From: Shewanella sp. 1CM18E
GTDB lineage: Bacteria > Pseudomonadota > Gammaproteobacteria > Enterobacterales > Shewanellaceae
Assembly: GCF_023161665.1 (NCBI RefSeq)
Contig: NZ_JALNTW010000020.1
Coordinates: 1-64,000, forward strand
Direction of reading: 5' to 3'
Length of the DNA stretch: 64,000 nucleotides
Shown: piece after piece, positions 1 to 8,708 of the stretch
How positions within the stretch are numbered: position 1 is the stretch's first letter
How the letters are laid out: each line of letters begins with the position of its first letter
Program-made: the position numbers and the translations under genes
The notes under the pieces: generated by a model
Databases searched by the model: none
The model's input: only the letters and a program-made list of their open reading frames with translations
Told to the model about the DNA's origin: nothing

Positions 1-7
1 TGCGGTA

Positions 8-67
8 CAAGCTTCTAAATCAGGGATGATTTAGTAGAGCCTATAGGGATATATTTACGGCGTCTTG
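8..67. repeat. Dispersed 60-bp repeat, copy 1
   Basis: This 60-bp stretch recurs in inverted orientation at 42271-42330 with 58 of 60 bases identical by my hand alignment. It contains the core GGATATATTTACGGCGTCTT. From memory, closely related strings are scattered through Shewanella intergenic regions. It carries no coding potential, and its function is unknown. Confidence 0.85.
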
Positions 68-125
68 TTAACGCACGCTAGGAAAGCTCCCTTTTAGGGA
101 GTCCGCTTCATAAGGGCTAGCAAAG

Positions 126-145
126 CCACCTTCTTCAGAAGGTGG
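126..145. terminator. Hairpin downstream of msrA
   Basis: A perfect 8-bp stem (CCACCTTC, loop TTCA, GAAGGTGG) lies 24 bp past the msrA stop. On the minus strand it is followed only by a short weak T stretch, so termination is plausible but not certain. A second small hairpin (CTCCC, TTTT-type loop, GGGAG) lies just beyond it. Confidence 0.45.
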
Positions 146-168
146 ATCTTTTACTGGTCGCGTTATGC

Positions 169-648
169 TTAGTAGCTAATATGGCAGCTTGGTAGGTTAT
201 TTTTAGCCAAATAATCTTGATGATAGTCTTCTGCTTGATGAAATTGTTGGCAGGGAACGATTTCAGTAACTATTGCTCGGCTTCCCCATTTTTGGCTTTT
301 AATTAGCTCAAGCTTTGACGTTTCCGCTTGCTGCTTTTGAGTTTTATCGTGAAAAAAGATAGTACTGCGATACTGACTACCAATATCGCCACCTTGCTGA
401 TTTAAGGTGGTGGGATTATGATTTTGCCAAAAAATAGCTAATAAATCGTCAAAGGATACAACGGCGGGATCGAACTCGACCTGCACAACTTCAGCATGTC
501 CGGTGATGCCTTGTTTGACATCTTGGTAGCGGGTAAATTGATCTTTTCCTCCCATATAGCCACAAGTGCAATCATTTACACCGTTAACTTTACGGAAAAA
601 ATACTCAACTCCCCAAAAACACCCTGCGCCAAATGTTGCTAATGCCAT
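169..648 (-). CDS. msrA: Peptide-methionine (S)-S-oxide reductase MsrA
   Basis: This enzyme reduces methionine-S-sulfoxide, free or in proteins, back to methionine and so repairs oxidative damage in the cytoplasm. The 159-residue product has the GCFWG active-site motif at residues 9-13 with catalytic Cys10, and a second Cys near the C-terminus that may resolve the disulfide. An upstream in-frame start exists, but I chose the ATG at 648 because AAGGAG lies directly upstream and the protein then begins immediately before the conserved core, as is usual for MsrA. It is transcribed alone and diverges from astE. Confidence 0.95.
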   Translation of the reverse strand: MALATFGAGCFWGVEYFFRKVNGVNDCTCGYMGGKDQFTRYQDVKQGITGHAEVVQVEFDPAVVSFDDLLAIFWQNHNPTTLNQQGGDIGSQYRSTIFFHDKTQKQQAETSKLELIKSQKWGSRAIVTEIVPCQQFHQAEDYHQDYLAKNNLPSCHISY

Positions 649-951
649 TGCTGTTCTCCTTAAAACCAAAACTACATAGTTAACTGCTAACGAATTGTTG
701 CTATCTGCTAACTATATTCAGCCGTTTGGATGGCTAGACGGCTTAATCTTGTTTTATTTTGACGAACAATGCAAGCATAAATTGGTTTACCTGAGTAATT
801 GTTATACAAAGCTTGGTAAATCCTTAGCAGAATTGGTGCGCAATTATGCTACTATTCCACGCAGAATTAGTGACTGTCACCAACGAGATAGCTAGTTTTT
901 ACTGGATCTTGCGTGACGTTAAGCTGACAAACCAATAATAAGGAGTAGTTT
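649..951. other. Intergenic region between msrA and astE
   Basis: This 303-bp divergent spacer should hold the promoters of both flanking genes. A 66-codon open frame on the plus strand (695-895) has no convincing ribosome binding site or recognisable family, so I do not call it. I see no other signal beyond AAGGAG at 940-945, which serves astE. Confidence 0.5.
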
Positions 952-1989
952 GTGTTTCACGAATTGAAACAGTCTAAGGACTTTTTAGCGCTGACTCTGG
1001 CACACCCTCAACACATTGCAGAGCCCTTTGAGTTTACACTTGATAATCAAATTCATGTTCAGGTTTGGGATACCGGTGTAATAGTATTTGAACCACTCAA
1101 TGTGGAGCACACGAAGGATATTGTCCTTTCTTGTGCGGTTCACGGTAATGAAACCGCCCCCATTGAGCTGTGCAATGAGTTAATGACTCAGTTACTCAGT
1201 GAAGAAATCGCCTTAACCGAGCGAGTGCTGTTTTTAATTGGTAACCCTGCCGCAATTCACAATGGCACCCGCTTTATTGAAGAAAACCTGAATCGATTAT
1301 TTAATGGAGCGCACTCAGCAGGAGAAGGATTAGTTAACGCTGAGCGTTTAAGGGCTAAGAATTTAGAGCAATATGTTGATAAGTTCTTTATGTCGCAAGA
1401 GGGAGAGCGTCAACGAATTCATTATGATTTACATACTGCTATTCGAGGCTCGAAACATGAGAAATTTGCCATTTATCCCTACCGTGGGGAGCGTAAATAT
1501 AGCCGCCAACAGATCATGTTTCTCGAGTCTTGCGGTGTAAACACCATCTTATTTCACCACGAACCAACTACTACCTTTAGTTACTTTTCTTCTCAAAATT
1601 ATCAAGCCGACGCATTTACCATTGAACTCGGTAAAGTTTTCCCTATGGGGCAAAACGATATGACTCGCTTTATCGCAATGAAAGAGATGCTGACTTTGCT
1701 GCTTAGCGGCAAAGATCTGCAACTGCCGAAATTCGATTTAAAACGTCTTAACCTTTACCAAGTATGCCGTTCGGTGAATAAACGTTTCGATGATTTTGAA
1801 TTTACTTTCGCTAACGATGTCGAAAATTTCACAGCCTTTCCACAAGGGTATATTTTAGCTAAAGAGGGCGGACAAGAGGTAAAGATTGAACATGAGTTTG
1901 AAGCCATTGTGTTCCCCAATGCCAAAGTGCCCGTAGGGCAACGCACTGTACTTATGTTAAAGGCTGCGGACGATAGCAATATCGATTAG
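952..1989 (+). CDS. astE: Succinylglutamate desuccinylase AstE
   Basis: AstE is a zinc carboxypeptidase-like enzyme that hydrolyses N-succinylglutamate to succinate and glutamate, the last step of the arginine succinyltransferase pathway. The 345-aa product shows the expected metal ligands: His64 and Glu67 in a HGNE motif and His161 in [10 protein letters not shown], plus an acidic TIELGK segment typical of the family's catalytic Glu. The start is GTG, preceded by AAGGAG at 940-945. The rest of the ast pathway is not in this window, so the gene stands alone. Aspartoacylase-like proteins are the nearest alternative, but the length and motifs fit AstE better. Confidence 0.88.
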   Translation: MFHELKQSKDFLALTLAHPQHIAEPFEFTLDNQIHVQVWDTGVIVFEPLNVEHTKDIVLSCAVHGNETAPIELCNELMTQLLSEEIALTERVLFLIGNPAAIHNGTRFIEENLNRLFNGAHSAGEGLVNAERLRAKNLEQYVDKFFMSQEGERQRIHYDLHTAIRGSKHEKFAIYPYRGERKYSRQQIMFLESCGVNTILFHHEPTTTFSYFSSQNYQADAFTIELGKVFPMGQNDMTRFIAMKEMLTLLLSGKDLQLPKFDLKRLNLYQVCRSVNKRFDDFEFTFANDVENFTAFPQGYILAKEGGQEVKIEHEFEAIVFPNAKVPVGQRTVLMLKAADDSNID

Positions 1990-2081
1990 CTGCTGAATGA
2001 ATAACTGTGCATGTAAACCAATATATACATGCAATGAGCTGCTAAGTTGTCGTTTGAATGATGGGAAGTATTGAGAGTTAG

Positions 2082-2096
2082 TTTACGTTAACGTAA
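2082..2096. promoter_or_regulatory. LiuR-like operator upstream of bkdA1
   Basis: The string TTTACGTTAACGTAA contains a perfect 14-bp palindrome (2083-2096) located 77 bp before the bkdA1 start. From memory it resembles the motif described for LiuR, a MerR-family regulator of branched-chain amino-acid degradation in proteobacteria including Shewanella. That would fit the downstream operon. The assignment is by motif memory and context only. Confidence 0.6.
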
Positions 2097-2172
2097 TGTT
2101 CTTCCCGCGTATCAAAATAGAAAGGCGTTGCTGCAAGTCATAAAGCGACGCCATCAATAACAAGAGCACATT

Positions 2173-3351
2173 ATGAGCAACGCAACAACGAATGCTGAAA
2201 CAGTCCATCGCGTGAGCTTTCTTGATAAAGACTCATTAGCGATCCCAATTTTAAAAGTGTTACAAGCAGACGGCACCGCCTATGAAAATGCGGTTTTACC
2301 TGTTATCGACGAGACCTTAGCCAAAAAAATTCATGATACCTGCGTGTTTACTCGCGTACTAGACGAGCGTATGTTGGGTGCGCAGCGTCAAGGTCGTATT
2401 AGTTTTTACATGACCTGTACCGGTGAAGAGGCCTCTATTATTGGTAGTACTGCCGCGTTAGATGATGGCGATGTTATTTTGGCTCAATACCGTGAGCATG
2501 CAGCGCTACGTTATCGTGGTTTCACCACTGAGCAGTTTATGAATCAGATGTTCAGTAATGAGAAAGATTTTGGTAAAGGCCGTCAAATGCCAATTCATTA
2601 CGGCAGCCAAGCATTAAATTATCAAACAATTTCATCACCGCTAGCCACTCAAATTCCCCAAGCAACGGGCGTTGCATATAGTCTAAAACGTCAAGGTAAG
2701 CGCAATATCGCTATCTGTTATTTTGGAGAGGGGGCTGCATCTGAAGGTGATTTCCACGCCGGCTTAAATATGGCCGCAGTGCTGAACACACCAGTTATTT
2801 TCTTCTGCCGTAACAATGGTTACGCCATTTCAACGCCAACTGATGAGCAGTTTAAAGGCAACGGTATTGCAAGCCGCGGTGTGGGTTATGGCATGCACAC
2901 TATTCGTGTCGATGGTAACGATATGCTGGCAGTACTTGCTGCAACTCAGCAAGCGCGTGCTTATGCACTTGAGCATAATGCGCCAGTGTTAATTGAAGCA
3001 ATGACATACCGCCTTGGCGCACATTCTTCATCGGACGATCCTTCAGGGTACCGCTCTAAAGAGGAAGAGGCTAAATGGCAGCAACATGATCCGGTTAAAC
3101 GTTTTAAGTTGTGGATGGTAAACAAAGGCTGGATGGACGAGCAAACTGACAGCGAGCTTTACGTTAAATATCGTGAAGAAGTGTTAGCTGAGCTAAAAGT
3201 CGCTGAAAAAGTGCCGACGCCGCATATCGATGAAATCATTACTGATGTCTACGATAAGCCGACACCTATTTTACAAAAGCAGTTAGCTGAACTTAAAAAA
3301 CATATTAAGAAATATCCAGAATCCTATCCAAAAAGCGCAGGGAGAGTATAA
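2173..3351 (+). CDS. bkdA1: Branched-chain 2-oxoacid dehydrogenase E1 alpha subunit
   Basis: This is the E1 alpha subunit of the branched-chain alpha-keto acid dehydrogenase complex, which decarboxylates the 2-oxoacids of Val, Leu and Ile using thiamine diphosphate. The 392-aa product has the ThDP/Mg-binding signature near residues 184-216, beginning GEGAASEGDFH and ending in the RNN segment. A phosphorylation-loop-like stretch with HSSSDDPSGYR lies near residues 280-292. It is the first gene of a three-gene operon; only 3 bp separate it from bkdA2. A LiuR-like palindrome lies upstream. Confidence 0.95.
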   Translation: MSNATTNAETVHRVSFLDKDSLAIPILKVLQADGTAYENAVLPVIDETLAKKIHDTCVFTRVLDERMLGAQRQGRISFYMTCTGEEASIIGSTAALDDGDVILAQYREHAALRYRGFTTEQFMNQMFSNEKDFGKGRQMPIHYGSQALNYQTISSPLATQIPQATGVAYSLKRQGKRNIAICYFGEGAASEGDFHAGLNMAAVLNTPVIFFCRNNGYAISTPTDEQFKGNGIASRGVGYGMHTIRVDGNDMLAVLAATQQARAYALEHNAPVLIEAMTYRLGAHSSSDDPSGYRSKEEEAKWQQHDPVKRFKLWMVNKGWMDEQTDSELYVKYREEVLAELKVAEKVPTPHIDEIITDVYDKPTPILQKQLAELKKHIKKYPESYPKSAGRV

Positions 3352-3354
3352 GCC

Positions 3355-4332
3355 GTGGCTCAAATGAATATGTTGCAAGCCATTAACGAAGCCCTAAGCT
3401 CGGAAATGGAAGCGGATCAAACAATGACGGTGTTTGGCGAAGATGTCGGACATTTTGGTGGGGTATTTAGAGCTACATCAGGTCTGCAAGAGAAGTTTGG
3501 TCGTGATCGTTGTTTCAATACGCCTCTTACTGAACAAGGTATTGCGGGTTTTGCCAATGGTTTAGCCTCAAATGGCATGACAGCGGTGGCTGAAATTCAA
3601 TTCGCCGATTATATTTTTCCTGCAATCGATCAAATCGTCAATGAAAGCGCCAAGTTTAGATACCGCAGCGGTAACGAATTTGATGTTGGCGGTTTGGTAT
3701 TTAGAACACCTTATGGCGGTGGTATTGCAGGCGGTCATTATCATTCACAATCGCCAGAGGCCTACTTTACGCAGACTCCGGGATTAAAAGTGGTTGTGCC
3801 ACGTAACCCAGAGCAAGCTAAAGGACTACTTATTGCGTCCATCCGCGATAAAAACCCAGTGATATTTTTTGAGCCAAAACGTCTTTATCGTGCCTCTGTT
3901 GGTGAAGTGCCTGAAGGCGATCACGTTATTGAATTGGGTAAGGCTGAAGTGGTTCAAGAAGGTAGTGATATTACCTTATTGGGTTGGGGCGCGCAGATGG
4001 AAATCCTTGAGCATGCTGCTGAAAAAGCAGCGAAAAAAGGTATTTCATGCGAAATTATCGACCTAAGAACGCTATCACCTTGGGATGTTGACACGGTAGC
4101 TGAATCAGTTAAAAAGACTGGCCGCTTACTTATCAACCATGAAGCGCCATTAACCGGTGGTTTTGCTGGCGAAATTGCAGCAACAATTCAAGAAGAATGT
4201 TTCTTATATCTTGAGTCGCCAATTGCGCGTGTATGTGGACTGGATACACCGTATCCGTTGATCCATGAAAAAGAATATATGCCAGACGCATTAAAGACGT
4301 ATGAAGCGATCTTAGCTTCGGTCAATTTTTAG
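3355..4332 (+). CDS. bkdA2: Branched-chain 2-oxoacid dehydrogenase E1 beta subunit
   Basis: This E1 beta subunit forms the alpha2-beta2 E1 heterotetramer with the preceding gene product. The 325-aa length is normal. The transketolase pyrimidine-binding domain fills the N-terminal half ([18 protein letters not shown]) and the C-terminal transketolase domain follows ([12 protein letters not shown]). The start is GTG, with GGGAG a few bases upstream inside the end of bkdA1, which indicates translational coupling. bkdB follows after 9 bp. Confidence 0.95.
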   Translation: MAQMNMLQAINEALSSEMEADQTMTVFGEDVGHFGGVFRATSGLQEKFGRDRCFNTPLTEQGIAGFANGLASNGMTAVAEIQFADYIFPAIDQIVNESAKFRYRSGNEFDVGGLVFRTPYGGGIAGGHYHSQSPEAYFTQTPGLKVVVPRNPEQAKGLLIASIRDKNPVIFFEPKRLYRASVGEVPEGDHVIELGKAEVVQEGSDITLLGWGAQMEILEHAAEKAAKKGISCEIIDLRTLSPWDVDTVAESVKKTGRLLINHEAPLTGGFAGEIAATIQEECFLYLESPIARVCGLDTPYPLIHEKEYMPDALKTYEAILASVNF

Positions 4333-4341
4333 GAGCCGGCC

Positions 4342-5952
4342 ATGATTAAAGATTTTATCCTACCGGATATCGGCGAAGGCGTCGTTGAATGTGAGCTGGT
4401 TGAATGGTTAGTTGAAGAAGGTGATAGTGTGGTTGAAGATCAGCCTATTGCCGATGTAATGACAGATAAAGCATTAGTGCAGATCCCTGCGCCAAATGCT
4501 GGGGTGATCACTAAGCTGTTTTACGGCAAAGGTGAGATCGCAAAAGTGCATGCACCTTTGTATTCCGTTGATGTCGCGGAAGAGGGTGAAAGCACCCCTG
4601 AAACACAAGCAGCGAATGTAGCCGTTGAACAAGAAGATGCTGTAAGCGTACAGAATAATGCTGCCACAGGTGTCATTATTGAAGAGTTCCTATTGCCGGA
4701 TATCGGTGAAGGGATAGTTGAGTGTGAACTCGTTGAATGGTTAGTCGAAGAAGGTGATTCTGTAGTTGAAGATCAACCTATTGCCGATGTAATGACTGAC
4801 AAAGCACTCGTACAAATCCCGGCGATTAAAAACGGTAAAATTACTAAGTTACATTACCGTAAAGGCCAACTTGCAAAGGTACACGCGCCGTTATTTGCCA
4901 TTGAAGTGTCAAATGAAGCGCCAGTCATTACTAGTACACAAAGTAATGCCACAGCTGATAGTGCTCAAGAGCTACCAGTACAAAACGCTGAACCTGTTGC
5001 ACAGGGTAAGGCGTTAGCTAGCCCAGCTGTACGACGCTTAGCACGTAGTTTAGATCTTGATATTGCAACAGTTACTGGCAGTGGTAAGAACGGACGCGTG
5101 TATAAAGAAGATATTGAGCGTCACCAATCAGGTCAAACAACTGCGCCTAAAGCTCAAAGTGCTCAGCTTACTAGCAATGCTGTAAATACTAGTTCTGCTA
5201 ATAATGCTTCTGTCGCTAACAACACAGCAGTAGCAAGCAGCAATAGTGCAGATAGAGTTGAGCCTATTAAAGGCGTTCGCGCAGTAATGGCGAAGATGAT
5301 GACTGAATCTGTTTCAACTATTCCTCACTTTACTTACTGTGAAGAATTTGATTTAACAGAATTGGTTGCACTACGCGAAAGCATGAAGAAGAAGTACTCA
5401 ACAGATGAGCTAAAGCTCACTATGATGCCGTTCTTTATGAAGTCAATGTCTCTGGCGTTAGCGCAATTTCCGGATATGAACAGCCAGGTGAATGCAGACT
5501 GCACTGAGCAAACGTTCTTAGCGAGCCATAATATCGGTATGGCCGTTGACTCAAAAGTGGGTTTACTGGTGCCTAACGTTAAAAACGTACAAGACAAAAC
5601 CATTTTGGAAGTTGCTGTTGAAATCACTCGTTTAACTAACGCTGCTCGCAGCGGTCGTGTATCTCCAGCAGATCTTAAAGGTGGCAGCATCTCTATTTCA
5701 AACATTGGTGCGCTTGGCGGCACAGTCGCTACGCCAATAATTAATAAGCCAGAGGTTGCAATTGTGGCTTTAGGTAAGCTGCAGGTGTTACCAAGGTTTA
5801 ATGATAAAGGCGAAGTCGAAGCGCGCAAGATCATGCAAGTGAGTTGGTCTGGCGATCACCGAGTTATAGATGGCGGTACGATTGCTCGTTTCTGCAATTT
5901 ATGGAAACTTTATCTAGAGCAACCACAAGAAATGCTATTAGCGATGCAATAA
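4342..5952 (+). CDS. bkdB: Branched-chain 2-oxoacid dehydrogenase E2 (two lipoyl domains)
   Basis: This is the dihydrolipoyl transacylase core of the complex; it passes the acyl group from E1 to CoA. The 536-aa protein contains two lipoyl domains, at about residues 1-80 and 113-190, with lipoyl lysines K43 and K154 in identical TDKALVQIP contexts. A linker rich in Ala, Asn, Ser and Gln follows, then the E1/E3-binding domain (about 225-260), a second Ala/Ser/Asn linker and the catalytic domain with HRVIDGG (His506, Asp510). Most BCKDH E2 proteins have one lipoyl domain, so the duplication is notable: residues 15-50 and 126-161 are identical. No E3 gene is present, so a shared Lpd probably serves the complex. 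RBS AGGAG precedes the ATG. Confidence 0.95.
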   Translation: MIKDFILPDIGEGVVECELVEWLVEEGDSVVEDQPIADVMTDKALVQIPAPNAGVITKLFYGKGEIAKVHAPLYSVDVAEEGESTPETQAANVAVEQEDAVSVQNNAATGVIIEEFLLPDIGEGIVECELVEWLVEEGDSVVEDQPIADVMTDKALVQIPAIKNGKITKLHYRKGQLAKVHAPLFAIEVSNEAPVITSTQSNATADSAQELPVQNAEPVAQGKALASPAVRRLARSLDLDIATVTGSGKNGRVYKEDIERHQSGQTTAPKAQSAQLTSNAVNTSSANNASVANNTAVASSNSADRVEPIKGVRAVMAKMMTESVSTIPHFTYCEEFDLTELVALRESMKKKYSTDELKLTMMPFFMKSMSLALAQFPDMNSQVNADCTEQTFLASHNIGMAVDSKVGLLVPNVKNVQDKTILEVAVEITRLTNAARSGRVSPADLKGGSISISNIGALGGTVATPIINKPEVAIVALGKLQVLPRFNDKGEVEARKIMQVSWSGDHRVIDGGTIARFCNLWKLYLEQPQEMLLAMQ

Positions 5953-5994
5953 GCACAGTAGTATAGTTCGTTATACTAAAGTATTTCAACAGGT

Positions 5995-6024
5995 TAAAAG
6001 GCGCTTATTTGAGCGCCTTTTTTT
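5995..6024 (+). terminator. Rho-independent terminator after bkdB
   Basis: AGGCGCT pairs with AGCGCCT across a short loop and is followed by a run of seven T. It ends the bkd operon. Confidence 0.9.
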
Positions 6025-6108
6025 ATGCTCAATATCGCTATAAGAGTTTTAAAATTGTGAACTATTCCGTATAATTCCGCTAATCTGTTATTGCCCTTTG
6101 GTTGTACT

Positions 6109-7176
6109 ATGAGCGCGTTTGCCCCAATTATCGAAAATATTGATTATCCTTTCCCGGCCAAACCTATTCCTTTATCTGATGAAGCAAAAGCTGAATCGAA
6201 AGCCAAAATTAAGCAGCTTTTAAAAGATAAAGATGCGGTACTCGTTGCCCATTATTATACAGATCCTGAAATTCAAGCTTTAGCTGAAGAGACGGGCGGT
6301 TGTGTATCTGATTCGTTAGAAATGGCGCGTTTTGGCCGTGATCACCCAGCAAAAACCTTGATTGTTGCTGGCGTTAAGTTTATGGGGGAAACCTCTAAAA
6401 TCTTAAGCCCTGATAAAACAATTCTAATGCCGACATTAGAAGCAACATGCTCGCTTGATCTCGGTTGCCCGATTGATACATTCAGCGAATTTTGTGATGC
6501 TCATCCAGACCATACCGTTGTTGTCTATGCCAATACCTCTGCAGCTGTAAAAGCGCGCGCTGATTGGGTTGTTACATCAAGTATCGCGTTAGAAATTGTT
6601 GAGCACTTAGATAGCCAGGATAAAAAGATTATCTGGGGGCCTGATCGTCACTTAGGCAGCTATATTGCCAAGCAAACTGGTGCCGATATGTTGATGTGGC
6701 AGGGCGAGTGTATTGTTCACGATGAGTTTCAAGCTAAAGCACTGCGTGAACTTAAAAAGATTCATCCAAATGCAGCGGTATTGGTGCATCCAGAGTCTCC
6801 AGCAAGCGTTGTGGAACTTGCCGATGCTGTTGGTTCGACAAGTCAGCTTATTAAAGCAGCCCAAACGATGGATAACGACACGTTTATCGTTGCAACCGAC
6901 AAAGGGATCTTCTATAAGATGCAGCAAGCTGCACCTGATAAGAACTTAATTGCGGCGCCGACAGGCGGTAACGGAGCAACTTGTAAGAGCTGTGCACATT
7001 GCCCGTGGATGGCAATGAATGGCCTTAAAGCAATTGAAAGTGCCTTGGAAAATAAAGATCCAAGTCAGCATGAGATCTTCGTTGATGACACATTACGTTT
7101 AGATGCACTAAAGCCACTAGACAGAATGTTAGACTTTGCAGCGACCTTGAACATGAAAGTAAAAGGTAACGCTTAA
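6109..7176 (+). CDS. nadA: Quinolinate synthase NadA
   Basis: NadA condenses iminoaspartate with dihydroxyacetone phosphate to quinolinate in de novo NAD synthesis and carries a catalytic 4Fe-4S cluster. In this 355-aa product C114, C201 and C298 align with the cluster ligands known in E. coli (113, 200, 297). C292 and C295 complete the CKSCAHC motif. I start at the ATG at 6109; an in-frame TTG at 6091 adds six poorly conserved residues. It is monocistronic, between two terminators. I saw no clear NAD-responsive operator. Confidence 0.96.
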   Translation: MSAFAPIIENIDYPFPAKPIPLSDEAKAESKAKIKQLLKDKDAVLVAHYYTDPEIQALAEETGGCVSDSLEMARFGRDHPAKTLIVAGVKFMGETSKILSPDKTILMPTLEATCSLDLGCPIDTFSEFCDAHPDHTVVVYANTSAAVKARADWVVTSSIALEIVEHLDSQDKKIIWGPDRHLGSYIAKQTGADMLMWQGECIVHDEFQAKALRELKKIHPNAAVLVHPESPASVVELADAVGSTSQLIKAAQTMDNDTFIVATDKGIFYKMQQAAPDKNLIAAPTGGNGATCKSCAHCPWMAMNGLKAIESALENKDPSQHEIFVDDTLRLDALKPLDRMLDFAATLNMKVKGNA

Positions 7177-7198
7177 GCTTCAATAGTTATTGAATAAA

Positions 7199-7224
7199 AT
7201 AGCCCGTTTTAACGGGCTTTTTTG
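7199..7224 (+). terminator. Terminator after nadA
   Basis: AGCCCGTT and AACGGGCT form the stem around a short loop, followed by six T. Confidence 0.9.
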
Positions 7225-7442
7225 TGTCCTAAATGCACCTAATGCGGAGATAATTACAGCAACCCATTACATTGATTGGTATTATTGATTAGCAATTATG
7301 CAAACGTTTGTGAATAAGCTTATTTGTCTTGACGCAATTAGGCGATTTCAGTAAAGTAGCGCTCCGTTGCTAAGCAAATAACTGTTTGTCAGATATTAAG
7401 ATTTAGCGACCGTGGTGCTAAACACGTAAAAGATATTGCATC

Positions 7443-7532
7443 GGTGAGCTGGCTGAGTGGCTGAAGGCGCACGCCTGGAAAGTGTGTTTAGGTTAACCCC
7501 TAACGAGAGTTCGAATCTCTCGCTCACCGCCA
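7443..7532 (+). tRNA. tRNA-Ser (anticodon GGA)
   Basis: A complete 90-nt class II tRNA. The acceptor stem GGTGAGC (7443-7449) pairs with GCTCACC (7522-7528), followed by discriminator G and an encoded CCA. The anticodon GGA is at 7477-7479 in the loop CTGGAAA. A long variable arm follows, and the T loop reads TTCGAAT. It closely resembles E. coli tRNA-Ser(GGA) as I remember it. It has its own terminator. Confidence 0.97.
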
Positions 7533-7538
7533 TACAAT

Positions 7539-7572
7539 AAAAATCCCGTTATCGAAAGATAACGGGATTTTT
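7539..7572. terminator. Terminator after tRNA-Ser
   Basis: A perfect 13-bp stem (AAATCCCGTTATC with GATAACGGGATTT) is closed by a GAAA loop and extends into T residues. It can act on either strand. Confidence 0.92.
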
Positions 7573-7965
7573 GCTATTTGCAGCCTTGTATGACCAATGA
7601 GCCTGAATTTATCTATTCCTACTGCTAAGGTTAGCTCTTTAAGCTCTAATACTTAGCTCTTATCTTTGGCTCTAATGTTTAAGTTTTATGCTTAGCCATT
7701 ACGTGCTGTAAACTTCAGCCGATACCCGAGTGACTGATAGCTCATTAGAGAGCTATCAATATAATTCTTGCTAAAAAGACTCTGTCGGGAATTATTAGCG
7801 GCTATCCTGTTAAAAGTCTTTATATTAGTTAAATTAAGGCCTATCAAATATTTTGATGCAAAGTTCTATATGTAAGCTCTATATGTAAGCTCTATATGTA
7901 AGCTCAAGATGTAAGCTCAAGATGTAAGTTCCATGCGTAGTTCTATGGTTAGGTATACTTTGATC
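7573..7965. other. Intergenic region with hairpin and tandem repeats
   Basis: This 393-bp spacer between the tRNA and the minus-strand sulfotransferase has no credible gene. It holds a perfect 9-bp hairpin at 7735-7758 (TGATAGCTC, loop ATTAGA, GAGCTATCA) and a 13-bp tandem array at 7861-7938. The first part (about 7620-7705) contains looser AAGCTCT/TTAGCTC-like words that may be decayed copies of the same unit. Confidence 0.6.
7861..7938. repeat. 13-bp tandem repeat, six units
   Basis: Six consecutive 13-bp units. The first differs from the next two (AAGCTCTATATGT) at one base, two read AAGCTCAAGATGT, and the sixth is diverged (AAGTTCCATGCGT). The array lies just past the 3' end of the sulfotransferase gene. 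The grouping of identical neighbours suggests recent slippage. Confidence 0.9.
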
Positions 7966-8607
7966 TTACTTACGCTTATTGGCGTACTCAAAGAACTTGC
8001 GATGCTCAGGTCCTGCGCTATTGGCGTTGACTTTATTTGGATGCTTATGCTCCTTCCAGCATGCCACCTTCCTGCCAATATTAAGGTGCGGAAAAATAGG
8101 CGTTCCGTCGAACTCTACCTCTAGAAATTGCAGCAGTCTGCTAAGGCTACTGCTTTCGCTAATGTCGATGCGAAGTAAATCATCGCGACCATTAAAGTAA
8201 TCTAAAACTTCGCTTTGATGATGTAAATAGCAGGCTTTAAGGTGCTCAGCATCATCAGGGATAGCAGTTGTGGCAAGTTCAAAGGTTTGATTAAAAGTAC
8301 GTTTTAAAATTGGATTAAAGGTACCTGTTGTTAGGTCGAGTTCTGCTTTCATCTTGTTCACTAGCATTTGCATAGAAGGTACCCAGAGCGATAAATCACG
8401 CTCTAGGTATACAAATTTGGAGCCTGGAAATAAACTATCAAGCTCTTTGTAATCGCAAAAGCAAGGTGAGTCTGAAACTATATCAGCTAATGTAAAAGCA
8501 TGTTTAGTGTAAGCTGTATGCGCTACTTTAAAGCCGTAATCTAACATAGCGACACTGATACTGGTTGTGCCGGTACGGGGTAGGCCAATAATAAAAACTT
8601 TATTCAT
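7966..8607 (-). CDS. Sulfotransferase family protein
   Basis: This 213-aa protein belongs to the P-loop sulfotransferase superfamily, which moves sulfate from PAPS to hydroxyl or amino groups; the acceptor is not predictable. The N-terminal GLPRTGTTS (about residues 8-16) is the 5'-phosphosulfate loop, and KFVYLERDLSLW near residues 84-95 matches the 3'-phosphate-binding strand region. The C-terminal segment is short, so this is a minimal version. It has no PAPS-synthesis or glycan neighbours and sits alone between repeats and cls. Confidence 0.75.
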   Translation of the reverse strand: MNKVFIIGLPRTGTTSISVAMLDYGFKVAHTAYTKHAFTLADIVSDSPCFCDYKELDSLFPGSKFVYLERDLSLWVPSMQMLVNKMKAELDLTTGTFNPILKRTFNQTFELATTAIPDDAEHLKACYLHHQSEVLDYFNGRDDLLRIDISESSSLSRLLQFLEVEFDGTPIFPHLNIGRKVACWKEHKHPNKVNANSAGPEHRKFFEYANKRK

Positions 8608-8708
8608 ATCATTCCAAATAACGCATATTGCGATAACAACCTGGTGTGCAGTTGCAGATTATTTTGATTGTTAACTGCTTTTAAAAACAGATTAATGCTG
8701 TGTGAAAG

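Noticed and set aside
695-895. 66-codon plus-strand ORF between msrA and astE
   Set aside because: No ribosome binding site, no recognisable family, and it lies in the promoter spacer of two well-supported genes.
5334-5834. 166-codon minus-strand ORF within bkdB
   Set aside because: It is a shadow of the E2 catalytic domain with no ribosome site and composition explained by the opposite coding strand.
7861-7938. Possible CRISPR array
   Set aside because: The 13-bp units are contiguous with no spacers, and no cas genes are in the window.
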